64,000 nt of DNA from Bacteroidales bacterium. Its GTDB lineage: Bacteria; Bacteroidota; Bacteroidia; Bacteroidales; UBA932. The notes under the pieces are model-generated. The model saw nothing but the letters and a program-made list of their open reading frames with translations. It did no database searches and was not told the origin of the DNA. Location: positions 39,717-103,716 of the forward strand of contig SUYY01000001.1 of the NCBI GenBank assembly GCA_015060205.1. The letters are read 5' to 3'. The translations under genes were made by a program, and so were the position numbers. This document shows, piece after piece, positions 29,070 through 37,679 of the stretch (positions are counted from its first letter, which is position 1; every line of letters starts with the position of its first letter).

Positions 29070-30812
29070 ATGGATCACTTGACAAAAGAACAACGATATA
29101 AGAATATGTCGGCAAACAAAGGGAAGTGTACCAGGCTTGAACTTTTGTTTGGAAAATTGTTGTGGAATGCCGGTATCAGATATCGAAAGAATGATAAAAC
29201 GGTCTTTGGAAAACCGGACTTTGTTATTCGAAAAATGAAAATTGCGATATTTTGTGATGGTGAGTTTTGGCATGGCAGAAATTGGGATGAACGTAAAAAC
29301 GACCATAAAAGTAATTGTGATTTTTGGCATTCCAAGATTGAGCGGAACATCAGGAGAGACAAAGAAGTAAATAAACAATTAAAAGCACAAGGTTGGACAG
29401 TCTTTCGGTTTTGGGAAACTGAAATAACCAAAGAATCCGATAAATGCTTAAATAGAATTTTGCACTATATGAACGCTAAAACAAAAGCGACCGATAAAAT
29501 CGCCATTACACAAATGTGTGGCGGTAGCAAAGTATCGATGCAGATGTATGGTCCCCATTCATTGAATGATGATGGAACGATTATACCGTTTGAGGAACAA
29601 ATGGCGATAGTATCTCATTATCTCCATAATCAAGGATATAAATCTGCCAAGCCCTATGAGAACAAAGCCGAAGGATTGATAGAGGATATATACAATGTTC
29701 ATCATAAGACCATTGAAACCAATTGCGTGTCGGATGTTAGTGTTCAATATTCATTGTTCTCGGATATATTCTCTGTTCCTTTTTTGCCAACAGACAATCC
29801 TAAATTTACATTTATAGATTTATTTGCCGGCATTGGTGGTTTCAGAATGGCAATGCAGAATCTTGGAGGTAAATGCGTGTTTTCTTCAGAATGGGATGCA
29901 CAAGCACAAAAGACATATCTTTTGAATTATGGTGAAGTTCCTTTCGGTGATATTACCAAAGAAACTACTAAAGCATTTATACCGGACGATTTTGATATCT
30001 TGTGTGCAGGATTCCCTTGCCAAGCTTTTTCTTTAGCCGGCAAAAGATTGGGATTTGAGGAAACGCGAGGTACATTGTTCTTTGATGTGGCTGAAATCAT
30101 CCGTCGTAAGCGTCCTAAAGCATTCTTCTTGGAAAATGTCAAAGGATTACTCATGCATGATAAAGGGAAGACCATTCAGACTATATTAAAGGTTTTAAGG
30201 GAAGACTTGGATTACTATGTTCCTGACCCGCAAATAGTGAATGCAATGAATTTCGGCGTACCGCAACATCGAGAAAGAGTTTATATTGTTGGTTTCAGAA
30301 AAGACCAAAATGTAAACGAGTTCACATATCCGTCACCGACAGATAAGACCAAGACATTCGCTGATATTAAGGAAGAGCATACCGTTTCTGCCAAATACTA
30401 TCTATCCACTCAATATGTGAAAACCCTTGTGGCACATAAGGAGAGACACGCAGCCAAAGGCAATGGATTCGGTTATGAAATAATTCCGGATGACGGAGTG
30501 GCAAATGCTATTGTTGTCGGAGGTATGGGAAGGGAGCGTAATCTCGTTATTGATACACGTCTTGAAGATTTCACACCTGTTACCAATATTAAGGGTGAAA
30601 TAAATCGAGACGGCTTACGCAGAATGACTCCGAGAGAATGGGCTCGTTTGCAAGGTTTCCCGGATAATTTTATAATCGGGGTTGCTGATGCATCTGCATA
30701 TAAACAGTTCGGGAATTCGGTTGCTGTTCCTGCAATTCAAGCAACAGCCGAGGAAATCATTAAAAGAATTAACCTATCAAAATCTATTCAATATGGCACT
30801 AAAAGGAAATAA
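29070..30812 (+). CDS. fusion of Vsr-type mismatch endonuclease and DNA (cytosine-5) methyltransferase
   Basis: Vsr: RYKNMSANKGKCTRLELLFGKLLW...GKPDFV...IFCDGEFWHGRNW...GWTVFRFWETEI. C5-MTase: FIDLFAGIGGFRMAM, AGFPCQAFSLAG, ENVKGL, QHRERVYIVG, RLQGFPDNF...QFGNSVAVP. Confidence 0.95.
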   Translation: MDHLTKEQRYKNMSANKGKCTRLELLFGKLLWNAGIRYRKNDKTVFGKPDFVIRKMKIAIFCDGEFWHGRNWDERKNDHKSNCDFWHSKIERNIRRDKEVNKQLKAQGWTVFRFWETEITKESDKCLNRILHYMNAKTKATDKIAITQMCGGSKVSMQMYGPHSLNDDGTIIPFEEQMAIVSHYLHNQGYKSAKPYENKAEGLIEDIYNVHHKTIETNCVSDVSVQYSLFSDIFSVPFLPTDNPKFTFIDLFAGIGGFRMAMQNLGGKCVFSSEWDAQAQKTYLLNYGEVPFGDITKETTKAFIPDDFDILCAGFPCQAFSLAGKRLGFEETRGTLFFDVAEIIRRKRPKAFFLENVKGLLMHDKGKTIQTILKVLREDLDYYVPDPQIVNAMNFGVPQHRERVYIVGFRKDQNVNEFTYPSPTDKTKTFADIKEEHTVSAKYYLSTQYVKTLVAHKERHAAKGNGFGYEIIPDDGVANAIVVGGMGRERNLVIDTRLEDFTPVTNIKGEINRDGLRRMTPREWARLQGFPDNFIIGVADASAYKQFGNSVAVPAIQATAEEIIKRINLSKSIQYGTKRK

Positions 30813-31863
30813 AGGAGAGTGGAGTGAATTATATACTTTCTTTAAGTTACTTGCGGATGGTCGTCTATATTGTGGAGACGGTCAACTCAACCGTTATGAT
30901 GACAAGTTTTATCCAATTCTTGAAATATTTAGGGACGATTCTCCAAACAGAAACACCTACAAAGTACAAGTTGCCAAAAATAACATATTGGTAGCAGGAG
31001 AGACTGTAAATATAGAAATCTCACAAGAACGTTTCAAACAAGAAGCAGGCTTCTTGCTTGAACGTATTAAGAATATGGATAGCAACACTGACTTTTCATA
31101 CATCCAGCCATTCATGGAATTGATAGATAGCCATACCGTTAAAGCAAAATCCTCAGATAAAGCAGACATTCGTATTGTTATTCATAATCTACAAACTGGT
31201 TCTAAACCAGAACTTGGATACAGTATAAAATCCAAACTCGGTGCTGATTCCACATTAATAAATTCTAATAAAGACGGAACAAATTTTATTTATAGAGTTC
31301 AGGGTATTTCCGCTGAACAGGTTATAGAATTTAACTCTTTTGATAGTTTTAAAAAGAAATTTGATTATCTCAAATCTATTGGTGCTACAGTTTCTTATTA
31401 CAAAACTGCTAATGATGTATTGCATAAAAATCTTACGCTATTAGACTTAGGCATAGAAAGAATCGTTGCAGATAGTCTTATTGACTATTATAGTGGAAAT
31501 GGACGTACCATTGCAGAAATCACAGAACATATTTCTACAGCCGACCCACTTGATATAGCAAGTGATACAGACCAGCCGATGTATGCCTACAAGGTTAAAC
31601 AATTCTTACTTGCTTTTGCATTAGGATTAACTAGTTCCACACCTTGGTACGGAAACTTTCATGCTAACGGAGGATATATTGTAGTAAAAGAAGATGGTGA
31701 TATTATTTGTTACCATTTCTTTGACCGCAATGACCTTGAAGATTATTTATTCTTTAATACCCGTTTTGAAACTCCGAGTACTTCACGGCATCTTTTCGGG
31801 AATATCTATCAAGAAAATGACGAATATCTTTTGAAATTGAATTTACAAGTAAGATTTAAATAA
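30793..31863 (+). CDS. HpaII-like type II restriction endonuclease
   Basis: MALKGNKGEWSELYTFFKLLADGRLYCGDGQLN and overall layout recalled as the HpaII endonuclease family; overlaps end of C5-MTase gene. Confidence 0.8.
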   Translation: MALKGNKGEWSELYTFFKLLADGRLYCGDGQLNRYDDKFYPILEIFRDDSPNRNTYKVQVAKNNILVAGETVNIEISQERFKQEAGFLLERIKNMDSNTDFSYIQPFMELIDSHTVKAKSSDKADIRIVIHNLQTGSKPELGYSIKSKLGADSTLINSNKDGTNFIYRVQGISAEQVIEFNSFDSFKKKFDYLKSIGATVSYYKTANDVLHKNLTLLDLGIERIVADSLIDYYSGNGRTIAEITEHISTADPLDIASDTDQPMYAYKVKQFLLAFALGLTSSTPWYGNFHANGGYIVVKEDGDIICYHFFDRNDLEDYLFFNTRFETPSTSRHLFGNIYQENDEYLLKLNLQVRFK

Positions 31864-31873
31864 CTTACGAATT

Positions 31874-32755
31874 ATGGGAGCACTTATAGAAATAAATACT
31901 GATGGATTAGCAAAACTTGCAGAAACCGTTTGCCATGGATTAGGAATTACTGCATTCGGTAATAAAAAAATGGCAGATGCTGAAGCATATACTGCTATCA
32001 AACAGGCAGAGACAGAAACTCAAGTCGCTATTTTAAATCTTAAACGTGAGGAAGAGATTGCTAGTTATTTACTAGCCAAGGAAACAAGAAAATTGAATAA
32101 TACCAAAGCTGTCATATCTAAGGCTCAAAATAATTTTATGGAAGGAGAACAGGTTTCAGTTAATCCAGTTAATAAAGATTGGATTAATAGATTCCTAAAT
32201 ATAGTAGAAGATATTTCAGATGAAACTCTTCATGAGATATGGGGGCATATCTTAGCAGGTGAAGTTAAGACCCCCAATTCATACTCTTTGAGAACTTTGG
32301 AGTTGCTACGTAATATTACAAAAGATGAAGCTTCTTTATTTACAAAAGCAATTTCTTTTTATATTGAAAAGAATTTTATATGCACAGAAAGTTTTGTCCT
32401 TTCTTTACATGAGACATTGTTATTAGGAGAAATAGGATTATTAAACAATGAAGAATTGACGATGCAATGGACTGTGCCACCTCATAATAACTTGGAAATA
32501 ATATTGGACGATAAAACATTATTAATTCTTTTTAATGATACAGATAAAGCAATTAGTTGCTCAACTTCTGTGAAAAAACTTTCAAAAGCAGGAATAGAAA
32601 TTAGTTCAATAATTCAAAAGGATAGCAGAGATGAATTCTATTCTTCTATTGCAAACTTCTTTAAATCCAAAGGAATAACTCATGTTTATAAACATGAAAT
32701 TATAGAATATGGTGAATCTTGTCGGTATAAAACAAAAGGAATAGAACTTCTTTGA
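31874..32755 (+). CDS. DUF2806-like protein of unknown function
   Basis: 'DWINRFLNIVEDISDETLHEIWGHILAGEVKTPNSYSLRTLELLRNITKDEASLF' resembles DUF2806; 10 nt after the endonuclease stop. Confidence 0.7.
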   Translation: MGALIEINTDGLAKLAETVCHGLGITAFGNKKMADAEAYTAIKQAETETQVAILNLKREEEIASYLLAKETRKLNNTKAVISKAQNNFMEGEQVSVNPVNKDWINRFLNIVEDISDETLHEIWGHILAGEVKTPNSYSLRTLELLRNITKDEASLFTKAISFYIEKNFICTESFVLSLHETLLLGEIGLLNNEELTMQWTVPPHNNLEIILDDKTLLILFNDTDKAISCSTSVKKLSKAGIEISSIIQKDSRDEFYSSIANFFKSKGITHVYKHEIIEYGESCRYKTKGIELL

Positions 32756-32784
32756 GTAAACTATCAATAAAAGTAGTCAAACTC

Positions 32785-32815
32785 TTTGCTCAATCAAGGA
32801 ATTTGGCTACTTTTG
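32785..32815 (+). promoter_or_regulatory. orphan Bacteroidetes-type promoter TTTG-N19-TACTTTTG
   Basis: Exact consensus and 19-nt spacing; no ORF downstream on the same strand before the PIN remnant. Confidence 0.6.
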
Positions 32816-32819
32816 TATT

Positions 32820-32912
32820 AGAGTTGTTTGACAAAGCACAACACAGAAGATTGGTGCAATCCCGAAGTCTCCAAATCGTCACCAACAACTTTCTAATATA
32901 GCATTCGCTATA
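32820..32912 (+). ncRNA. candidate structured RNA at right end of island
   Basis: Downstream of orphan promoter; outer arms AGAGTTGTT...AACAACTTTCT, inner GGTG...CACC, then TATAGC-attc-GCTATA hairpin. Confidence 0.3.
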
Positions 32913-32922
32913 TGTGTATCAA

Positions 32923-33090
32923 TCAGATACGGATTAATTGATTATCCTTTGCAAGGATATCATCGTTTATCATAGGAATGACACCACCGTCACGAACCAT
33001 GGTCATAATCAATCTTGTCGGCGAAAACTGATTACGAGTCAACATTGAAGACACTATTACATTAGTATCCAATACAGCATAGATTTTCAT
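32923..33090 (-). pseudogene. N-terminal half of disrupted PIN-domain toxin (MKIYAVLDTNVIVSSMLTRNQFSPTRLIMTMVRDGGVIPMINDDILA...)
   Basis: LDTNV PIN start; ATG overlaps antitoxin stop (ATGA); continuation found at 27742-27263. Confidence 0.8.
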
Positions 33091-33407
33091 TTCTGCAACT
33101 CCTTAATTCTCCTTTCTCTTCGCTCCTCTCTGTACTGCCGGATTTCCTCATCGATTTCCTCCATCGTCATATCTGATATTCCGTTAGCGACAGCGGTTGC
33201 GTGTATACGCTCGAATGCCTCCCATGCACGTTGAATCGATGCCTGTTTCTCGGATTCAACAGAGAAAGGCAGTCTCTCCTGCTTTACAACTGCTCGTGCA
33301 AACATATTGAATGCGGTATTCGCACTCATTCCGAAATCCTTACACAGTTCATCAAATCTTTCTTTAATATCCGAATCAATACGGACGGTAAATGCAGTCT
33401 GTCCCAT
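33087..33407 (-). CDS. RelB/DinJ family antitoxin
   Basis: MGQTAFTVRIDSDIKERFDELCKDFGMSANTAFNMFARAVVKQERLPF typical RelB/DinJ RHH. Confidence 0.9.
   Translation of the reverse strand: MGQTAFTVRIDSDIKERFDELCKDFGMSANTAFNMFARAVVKQERLPFSVESEKQASIQRAWEAFERIHATAVANGISDMTMEEIDEEIRQYREERRERRIKELQK
33112..33228. repeat. right copy of 117-bp direct repeat
   Basis: Near-identical to 27285-27401. Confidence 0.88.
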
Positions 33408-33472
33408 AACCGTTTTTTGTACAAATATAGGAAAATATTTAAAATCCGCACCATTATGATACCATAAAGGCA

Positions 33473-35650
33473 TCAATCAGACTCCAAAGAGGCGATGACC
33501 ATGATGATATCTTCGTAGGTGACATCGTCGGGGCAGGCCTGCTTGATGGCGGCAAGTCCCTTGAGAGTACCCGTTTCTTCTATGACACTTGTGATGACGT
33601 CACATTTTTCCGAAGACACAAAATCCGAGACAGGAAGCATACCCTTTGCGACAAAATGCGCCAGATGGCCATGGATGGTACGTTTATGAAGATCTCTCTC
33701 CCTGGATATTTCCTTTATGGAAAGACCTTGTCTGTACATTTTGAAGGTAGTGAGTTTTGTATCCTCCTTCTTGGGCTTTTCCGGTTTTGCCACTTTCTGT
33801 CTCTTTGCAGACCTTGTCTTCAGTTCCTCCGGGACGAATCCCGAAGCCTCATAGACAGCCTTCTGACGCTCACGCAGGAAAGTCTCCGTCGAAAATCTTA
33901 CAGAAGCCATCGCCTTAAGAAGACGGACCTGAGTGCCATACTCCATATGAAGGTCTGACCATATGTTATTGTAGCGCTTCAGAAGTTCCTTGTTTTCTGC
34001 CTTGAGATCCTTCATCTTATCGAGAAAATCCCCATATGCAGATTCCAGTTCTGAAAGAAAGTACTCACATCCGCTCTGCACCCTCTTGGCAAACTCATCA
34101 GACGAAAGGTCCTCATAGGTCTTACCCGCAATCACCCTCTTCCATTTCAGACCCACAGGAACTACCTTTTCCCCTAATATATTCAGAATGTCATTATGCT
34201 TCTGTGTCAGACCCACAAATGTCCCCGAAGGAAACTCGGAACACACTCCAAGCATCCTCTTCTGCAGATATGACAGATTTCGAAAATCGAACATATCCCC
34301 AAGAAGTTCGCTGAAATATTCCATCTTGATGGTCTCAAGACGCTCCATGCTCTCATGCGCTGCCTTTTCCTGCTGTTCAATATAATCCTCAACCCTCAGA
34401 TCCGTCATCACCGCACTCTGACGAAGAGGCGTTGCCAACACCATACCTTCCAGAGTGCGGCAACGGCTAAGCGCGACATACACCTGCCCCGAAGCGAATG
34501 AGGCCGCTGCATCTATGATCGCCTTGTCGAAAGTAAGTCCCTGACTTTTATGGATCGTGATAGCCCAAGCCAGACGTAGCGGGTATTGCCGGAATATTCC
34601 CTGCACCTGCGTTTCCATCTCCTGAGTCTGCTCATTAATCACATATTTGGAATTTTCCCACTCCAACTGCTCCACAGCCACAGGTTCTTCATCACCGGGA
34701 CACTGGACAAGGATGATATCATCCACTATTTCCACCACATGACCTATACGTCCGTTATAATATCTCTTTTCCGAAGAAGGATCGTTCTTCACGAACATTA
34801 CCTGCGCTCCTTTCTTGAGTTCAAGAGACACTTCGGTAGGATAGGAATATTCAGGGAAATTGCCTGAAATCTCGGCTTCAAACCGTTGCACCGGCTCATC
34901 TATCCGCTCAAGTTGCTGCTCGTTGTATGTATTCGCTGTACTGTTATGGGTCGTAAGCCTTATATAGCCTTCTTGAGGATCAGGAGTGAACTGAGGCATA
35001 TATCTGGCGTTCAGGGCATCGATTACTTGCTGGGACGGACGGCCGGAACGCACTTCATTGAGCATTGAAAGAAACACCTCATCCTGCTGACGATACACCT
35101 GATGAAGTTCTATGGTGACATAATCCACCTTTCCAAGCGCATGACTTCCGAAGAAATATGGGGTAGTATAATAATGCGACAGCAGTTCCGCTTCCTCATC
35201 AGTCACGACCGGAGTAAGTTGCTGCAGGTCACCTATCATCAGCAACTGGACACCTCCGAAAGGCTTGTTGCGGTCCCTGAAACGTCTGAGGACAGAATCC
35301 ACAGCATCCAGAAGATCACTGCGAACCATACTGATCTCATCGATCACGAGGACATCTATTGTCTTGATTATACTCCTCTTCTCCTTGCTGAAGGCAAACT
35401 TCGACTCAACCTTCATTCCGGGAATATAAGGATGCAGAGGCAATTGGAAGAAAGAATGTATCGTTACACCGGATGCATTGACAGCAGCGATACCGGTAGG
35501 GGCCACCACTACCACCCTTTTGCCGGAAGTCTCCACCACCTTGCGCAGGAATGTCGTCTTTCCAGTTCCCGCCTTGCCTGTAAGGAACACGCTCTTGCCG
35601 GTCTTCTCCACAAATTCCCAGGCCGTATTAAGTTCGTTATTAGTCTTCAT
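33473..35650 (-). CDS. PIF1-like helicase / AAA ATPase with C-terminal helix-turn-helix
   Basis: GKAGTGKTTFLRKVVE, VLVIDEISMVRSDLLD, AITIHKSQGLTFDKAIID, YVALSRCRTLEGM. Confidence 0.92.
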   Translation of the reverse strand: MKTNNELNTAWEFVEKTGKSVFLTGKAGTGKTTFLRKVVETSGKRVVVVAPTGIAAVNASGVTIHSFFQLPLHPYIPGMKVESKFAFSKEKRSIIKTIDVLVIDEISMVRSDLLDAVDSVLRRFRDRNKPFGGVQLLMIGDLQQLTPVVTDEEAELLSHYYTTPYFFGSHALGKVDYVTIELHQVYRQQDEVFLSMLNEVRSGRPSQQVIDALNARYMPQFTPDPQEGYIRLTTHNSTANTYNEQQLERIDEPVQRFEAEISGNFPEYSYPTEVSLELKKGAQVMFVKNDPSSEKRYYNGRIGHVVEIVDDIILVQCPGDEEPVAVEQLEWENSKYVINEQTQEMETQVQGIFRQYPLRLAWAITIHKSQGLTFDKAIIDAAASFASGQVYVALSRCRTLEGMVLATPLRQSAVMTDLRVEDYIEQQEKAAHESMERLETIKMEYFSELLGDMFDFRNLSYLQKRMLGVCSEFPSGTFVGLTQKHNDILNILGEKVVPVGLKWKRVIAGKTYEDLSSDEFAKRVQSGCEYFLSELESAYGDFLDKMKDLKAENKELLKRYNNIWSDLHMEYGTQVRLLKAMASVRFSTETFLRERQKAVYEASGFVPEELKTRSAKRQKVAKPEKPKKEDTKLTTFKMYRQGLSIKEISRERDLHKRTIHGHLAHFVAKGMLPVSDFVSSEKCDVITSVIEETGTLKGLAAIKQACPDDVTYEDIIMVIASLESD

Positions 35651-35823
35651 GCCCGATGTTTTCGTCCTCGCAAAATTACGGACAATTCCCTAATGCCCCA
35701 AAACATTCGTCCCCATATTCCCTACGCTTGTCCCTACCGGACATAAAAAAAAGAAAAAGGCATAAAAAAGAGAAAAATGTCTGACTTTGGGGATAAATGC
35801 GTCTGCAATGATGGGATTGCAGG

Positions 35824-37560
35824 TTACACCAGTTCGTCCCTTTCACGGAGGTCCTTGACACGGAGTTGCGTATTGGATGTGCCGCGATAGTAGTTCTCCA
35901 CGATGGAATAGCAGACATCTATAGGGTTGCCGGTCTTGATATGGTCGAAATAATCCGCCATATTGAAGGCAATCGCTGAAATATGATGGTATGGATGTGA
36001 CTCCTGGATGAGTTCAAGTTTGAGATGACCGCCCTCGGCACCTACTTTACGTCCCATTCCGTTGTCATATACATTGTCCGTACGGAACACAGGCGCAGCA
36101 TTTCCGGGACCGAAAGGCTGGAACTGCTTCAATATACGGAGGAACTTAGGGGTGATCTGAGAAAAATTCAGCATGGCATCGATATCAACCACCGGCGTCT
36201 GCATTTCAGGAATTATCTTTCCAGAAATATGTTTCTCGATCCTTTCACAAAAGGCCTGAAGATTCTCCTCCCTGAGGGTGAGTCCTGCGGCATAGAGATG
36301 ACCTCCGAAGTTTTCAAGAAGGTCCGCGCAACTTTCAATCGCGTCATAAAGGTCGAAGCCATGGACACTTCTGGCTGAACCCGTCACAAGTCCTCCCTGA
36401 GACATGGTAAAAACAATTGTAGGCTTGTAATATGCCTCCACAAGACGAGAAGCCACGATTCCCACCACACCTTTATGCCACTGCGGGTTATAGACTATGG
36501 TAGCCTTGCCGCTTGAAAGACACTTGCCGGACTCCACCATTTCCAGTGCCTCCTGAGTGATGCGTCTGTCAATGTTCTTCCTCTCGTTATTATGCTCGTT
36601 GATTTCATTTCCGATGCGGATAGCCTCATCTACATTTATCGCAGTGAGCAGTTCCACCGCAATGCGTCCGCTTTCCATTCGGCCTGCCGCATTGATTCTC
36701 GGTCCGATCTTGAAGACTATGTCATCTATGGTGAGATGACCCGGCTCGAGTCCGGAAAGTTGTATCATGGCAAGAAGACCTTCACGCGGACCGCTGTTCA
36801 ACTGCTTCAATCCGTAATGGGCCAATATCCTGTTCTCACCAACCACAGACACAAGATCTGAAGCGATGCTCACCACAAGAAGGTCCATCAGAGGGATGAG
36901 TGACTCGAACGGCATTCCATATTTCTGAGAATATGCCTGAACAAGTTTGAAACCCACTCCACAGCCTGAAAGGTCATCGAAAGGATAGAAGCAGTCCTCA
37001 CGCTTAGGGTCAAGGACGGCGACAGCCTTCGGAAGGTCGTTTTCCGGGAGGTGATGGTCACATATTATCATGTCGATACCTCTTTCCCTGGCATATTCAA
37101 CCTTTTCGTTTGCCTTGATGCCGCAGTCAAGCGTGATGATAAGACCGAAACCGTTTTCATAAGCCCAGTCTATTCCTTTGTAGGACACTCCATAGCCCTC
37201 GTCATATCTTTCCGGAATATAGAAATCCAATCGGTCTGTGAGGCGACGCAGGAAAGTGTATACAAGCGATACCGCCGTAGTTCCGTCGACATCATAGTCT
37301 CCGTACACAAGTATCTTTTCCCCGGAAGACACTGCCCTATGTACCCTTTCGACCGCCTTGTCCATATCGGTCATCAGGAACGGGTCATGCAGATTGTCCA
37401 GACTCGGACGGAAGAAGGAACGGGCCTGCTCAAAGGTACTGACACCCCTCTGGACAAGGAGTTCCGCAAGAACAGGGTCGACTCCAAGTTCAGAAGAAAG
37501 TTGCCTCACATTATCTGCTTCGGCGCCTTCACGCAATTTCCATATCTTTTCTACCGCCAT
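35824..37560 (-). CDS. recJ: single-stranded-DNA-specific exonuclease RecJ
   Basis: VYGDYDVDGTTAVSLVYTFL, CDHHLPENDLP, GPRINAAGRM. Confidence 0.95.
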   Translation of the reverse strand: MAVEKIWKLREGAEADNVRQLSSELGVDPVLAELLVQRGVSTFEQARSFFRPSLDNLHDPFLMTDMDKAVERVHRAVSSGEKILVYGDYDVDGTTAVSLVYTFLRRLTDRLDFYIPERYDEGYGVSYKGIDWAYENGFGLIITLDCGIKANEKVEYARERGIDMIICDHHLPENDLPKAVAVLDPKREDCFYPFDDLSGCGVGFKLVQAYSQKYGMPFESLIPLMDLLVVSIASDLVSVVGENRILAHYGLKQLNSGPREGLLAMIQLSGLEPGHLTIDDIVFKIGPRINAAGRMESGRIAVELLTAINVDEAIRIGNEINEHNNERKNIDRRITQEALEMVESGKCLSSGKATIVYNPQWHKGVVGIVASRLVEAYYKPTIVFTMSQGGLVTGSARSVHGFDLYDAIESCADLLENFGGHLYAAGLTLREENLQAFCERIEKHISGKIIPEMQTPVVDIDAMLNFSQITPKFLRILKQFQPFGPGNAAPVFRTDNVYDNGMGRKVGAEGGHLKLELIQESHPYHHISAIAFNMADYFDHIKTGNPIDVCYSIVENYYRGTSNTQLRVKDLRERDELV

Positions 37561-37679
37561 ATCCCACAAAGATATGGATTTTTTTGTTATTTTTGCACGA
37601 TTTGTAACAATTAATGGCCACGCGTCTACGACAGACCGGCCGGAACAACGACATTTGATATAACTAAACACGAGATATT

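Larger units (their letters stand above)
27743..32952. mobile_element. putative inserted defence island interrupting a PIN toxin gene
   Basis: Flanked by N- and C-terminal halves of one PIN gene; noticeably AT-rich; carries HpaII-like R-M genes and a mobile-element-type ORF. No transposase/integrase recognised. Confidence 0.65.

Noticed and set aside
32985-33090. tRNA or att site within a tRNA as island target
   Set aside because: No tRNA-like cloverleaf at either junction; the target is the PIN toxin coding sequence.
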